This document shows positions 62,880-64,000 of a DNA stretch of 64,000 nucleotides, piece by piece. This stretch comes from JAFAHD01 sp963772515 (GTDB lineage: Bacteria > Vulcanimicrobiota > Vulcanimicrobiia > Eremiobacterales > Eremiobacteraceae), in contig CAVYXC010000003.1 in assembly GCA_963772515.1 (NCBI GenBank), positions 638,925 through 702,924 on the forward strand, given 5' to 3'. The notes under the pieces are model-generated. The model saw only the letters and a program-made list of their open reading frames with translations, had not been told where the DNA came from and made no database searches. The position numbers and the translations under genes are program-made. Positions within the stretch are counted from its first letter, which is position 1; each line of letters begins with the position of its first letter.

Positions 62880-63489
62880 TCCGCCGGCCTACTAAACCAG
62901 CCGCCAGACCTCGTTGATCAACTGGCGTGAGTCTGTTGATCATAGCCGGCGTGAGGGCTTTGACGTGCGGGATGTCGACCAAGTACTCGGCGATGAACCA
63001 CACTTCTTTATCCGTCGTCATCCAATGCCGGCTGTCGAAGCGTTTGAGATCGACCGGCCGTGAGTAGTGCCGCATGGTACGTTCACGGCGTAGATTGAAA
63101 TAATCGTTGAAGTAGCTCATCGCGAGCTCGCGCAGCGTGCGATAGACCGGCTCGCGGTAGCGGCAACCCGCGTAGTTCGATTTTGCGAGAGCGCCCCACG
63201 CGCCGCCTAGTTTGAACGGCGCGATGACATGATCGGTGTCGCGCACGGCCTCGAAGTCCATGAGCAGCGGCGGATGACCGAGAGCACGCAAGGCCGCGGC
63301 CGCGAAGATCGAGCCTTCCAGACAATGCGCGGTCTCTTCGCGCAACACGTAGCGCGGCGACCACGCCGTGTCGGCGAGATGGTACTTCATCTGATCCAAG
63401 AATTTCTGGATGCCGTGCGGCGTGCGCAGCGAGCGCAGCTTGCGCAGCTCGCGCGGCGTGAACTCATTGAGTGGATTGGAACCAGCCAT
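62869..63489 (-). CDS. Transglutaminase-like cysteine protein
   Basis: About 206 residues from the ATG at 63489 (a start 6 codons upstream is possible). A transglutaminase/cysteine-protease-like pattern: a helix HGIQKFLDQMKYHLAD, then EETAHCLEGSIFAAAALRALG with the probable catalytic Cys, the His in DTDHVIAPF, and an Asp/Asn later. This is a soluble protein without a signal peptide. Function unknown. It lies upstream of livG in the same direction, 48 bp away, but the palindrome in between suggests separate control. Confidence 0.55.
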   Translation of the reverse strand: MAGSNPLNEFTPRELRKLRSLRTPHGIQKFLDQMKYHLADTAWSPRYVLREETAHCLEGSIFAAAALRALGHPPLLMDFEAVRDTDHVIAPFKLGGAWGALAKSNYAGCRYREPVYRTLRELAMSYFNDYFNLRRERTMRHYSRPVDLKRFDSRHWMTTDKEVWFIAEYLVDIPHVKALTPAMINRLTPVDQRGLAAGLVGRRTVE

Positions 63490-63564
63490 AAGCGGCGCTT
63501 CCAGCACACCTTGCCCGTCCCTCCAAAGGGCAGCTCCTTGAGCCCCGCGAAACGACGAAAGCTC

Positions 63565-63639
63565 GGGCGCGTAGCTCAGGGGTAGAGCACTACATTGACA
63601 CTGTAGGGGTCAGAGGTTCGAGACCTCTCGCGCCCACCA
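63565..63639 (+). tRNA. tRNA-Val (GAC)
   Basis: Cloverleaf on the plus strand: acceptor GGGCGCG / CGCGCCC, D-arm AGCTCAGGGGTAGAGC, anticodon stem CTACA-TGTAG with loop TTGACAC (anticodon GAC), T-arm CAGAGGTTCGAGACCTCT, discriminator A and encoded CCA. Confidence 0.95.
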
Positions 63640-63651
63640 TCGCAAACCATT

Positions 63652-63678
63652 ACAGCGCAAGGAATTGCGCTGTTTTTG
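63652..63678 (+). terminator. Terminator after tRNA-Val (GAC)
   Basis: Perfect 9-bp stem ACAGCGCAA / TTGCGCTGT with a GGAA loop, followed by TTTT, 13 bp after the tRNA. Confidence 0.85.
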
Positions 63679-64000
63679 TTCTTTCGGGCGGCGTCTGCAA
63701 AAACGCCCAGGTCCCCACTAAGTACCTACTATGGATTCCCGAACTCGCCTATGTGGCGCGCTTTCCCTGTTCAAGTTCGACGGCGCCGTGCGGGTTTGAC
63801 GATCTTCGGTCGAACTTTCCGGCGCTGATCTCTACAGTTGATTGTAGAGACCCGCCAAAGAACCCCGCGAGGAAATACGCGGCGACCCTCGCGACTATTA
63901 CGAAACCCGAATCTCTCCACTTATGAGTGGGGACACCATGGGATACGGTCACAACTTCGACTTGCGAAACGTTTCGTTTCGAGTTCTGCCGGAATTACGA
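63679..64000. other. Right flank, no gene recognised
   Basis: No supported gene. A 9-bp inverted pair GTCCCCACT (63711-63719) and AGTGGGGAC (63926-63934) bracket about 200 bp. Being next to a tRNA 3' end, the stretch could be the edge of an integrated element that continues beyond the window, but nothing here proves it. Confidence 0.35.

Overview
The window is GC-rich, densely packed bacterial DNA from an organism with an outer membrane (a 1240-residue TonB-dependent receptor and two RND pump proteins). The TonB receptor with a carboxypeptidase-regulatory plug, the Vgb-type propellers, the copper-amine-oxidase-like domain and the many secreted proteins without a recognisable family suggest an uncultured soil lineage. 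Candidatus Eremiobacterota (WPS-2) is my best guess, from general resemblance only.

Left accessory zone (1-11060). Four direct repeats at about 353, 5799, 9404 and 10973 carry the 3' half of a tRNA-Asp(GTC) gene, each followed by a terminator hairpin. Three of them also share about 150 bp of upstream arm containing the doubled motif TTTGACACCAAA. They divide the zone into three cassettes: A (ricin-type lectin/serine hydrolase, two secreted proteins of unknown function, a Vgb-like propeller), B (ECF sigma factor, SDR remnant, two DUF899 proteins) and C (ECF41-type sigma factor divergent from a VOC remnant joined to a DoxX-like gene). This looks like a tandem array of integrated islands that have lost their integrases.

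Middle (11-31.6 kb). Here lie a secreted CuA-type cupredoxin, a membrane-anchored polymorphic toxin with a C-terminal papain-like (Tox-PL) domain and its probable Imm35 immunity gene, and a DUF2945 gene. A MauE-thioredoxin-thioredoxin fusion meets, stop codon on stop codon, a Tat-type cysteine-rich protein with more than 50 Cys. Then follow a FecR/DUF6600 protein with 147-bp tandem repeats, a glycosidase-like protein, a tyrosinase, a DUF4239 protein, a peroxiredoxin-TlpA fusion with an in-frame UGA at the peroxidatic position (candidate selenoprotein), a tricorn-type protease, a frameshifted NHL propeller and a lipoprotein.

Right (31.6-64 kb). Two RND permeases without adaptor genes, a membrane alpha/beta hydrolase, a NicO-type transporter overlapping a DUF6504-GNAT fusion, an F420-reductase-like oxidoreductase, a zinc alcohol dehydrogenase, an MFS transporter coupled to a PlsC-like acyltransferase, the TonB receptor, methylglyoxal synthase, tRNA-Val(CAC), secreted unknowns, an M15-type peptidase, an M48 metalloprotease, a complete branched-chain amino acid type ABC operon (livG-F-K-H-M) with identical palindromes before livG and before livH, a transglutaminase-like protein and tRNA-Val(GAC).

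All calls come from reading the sequence. No database search was run.
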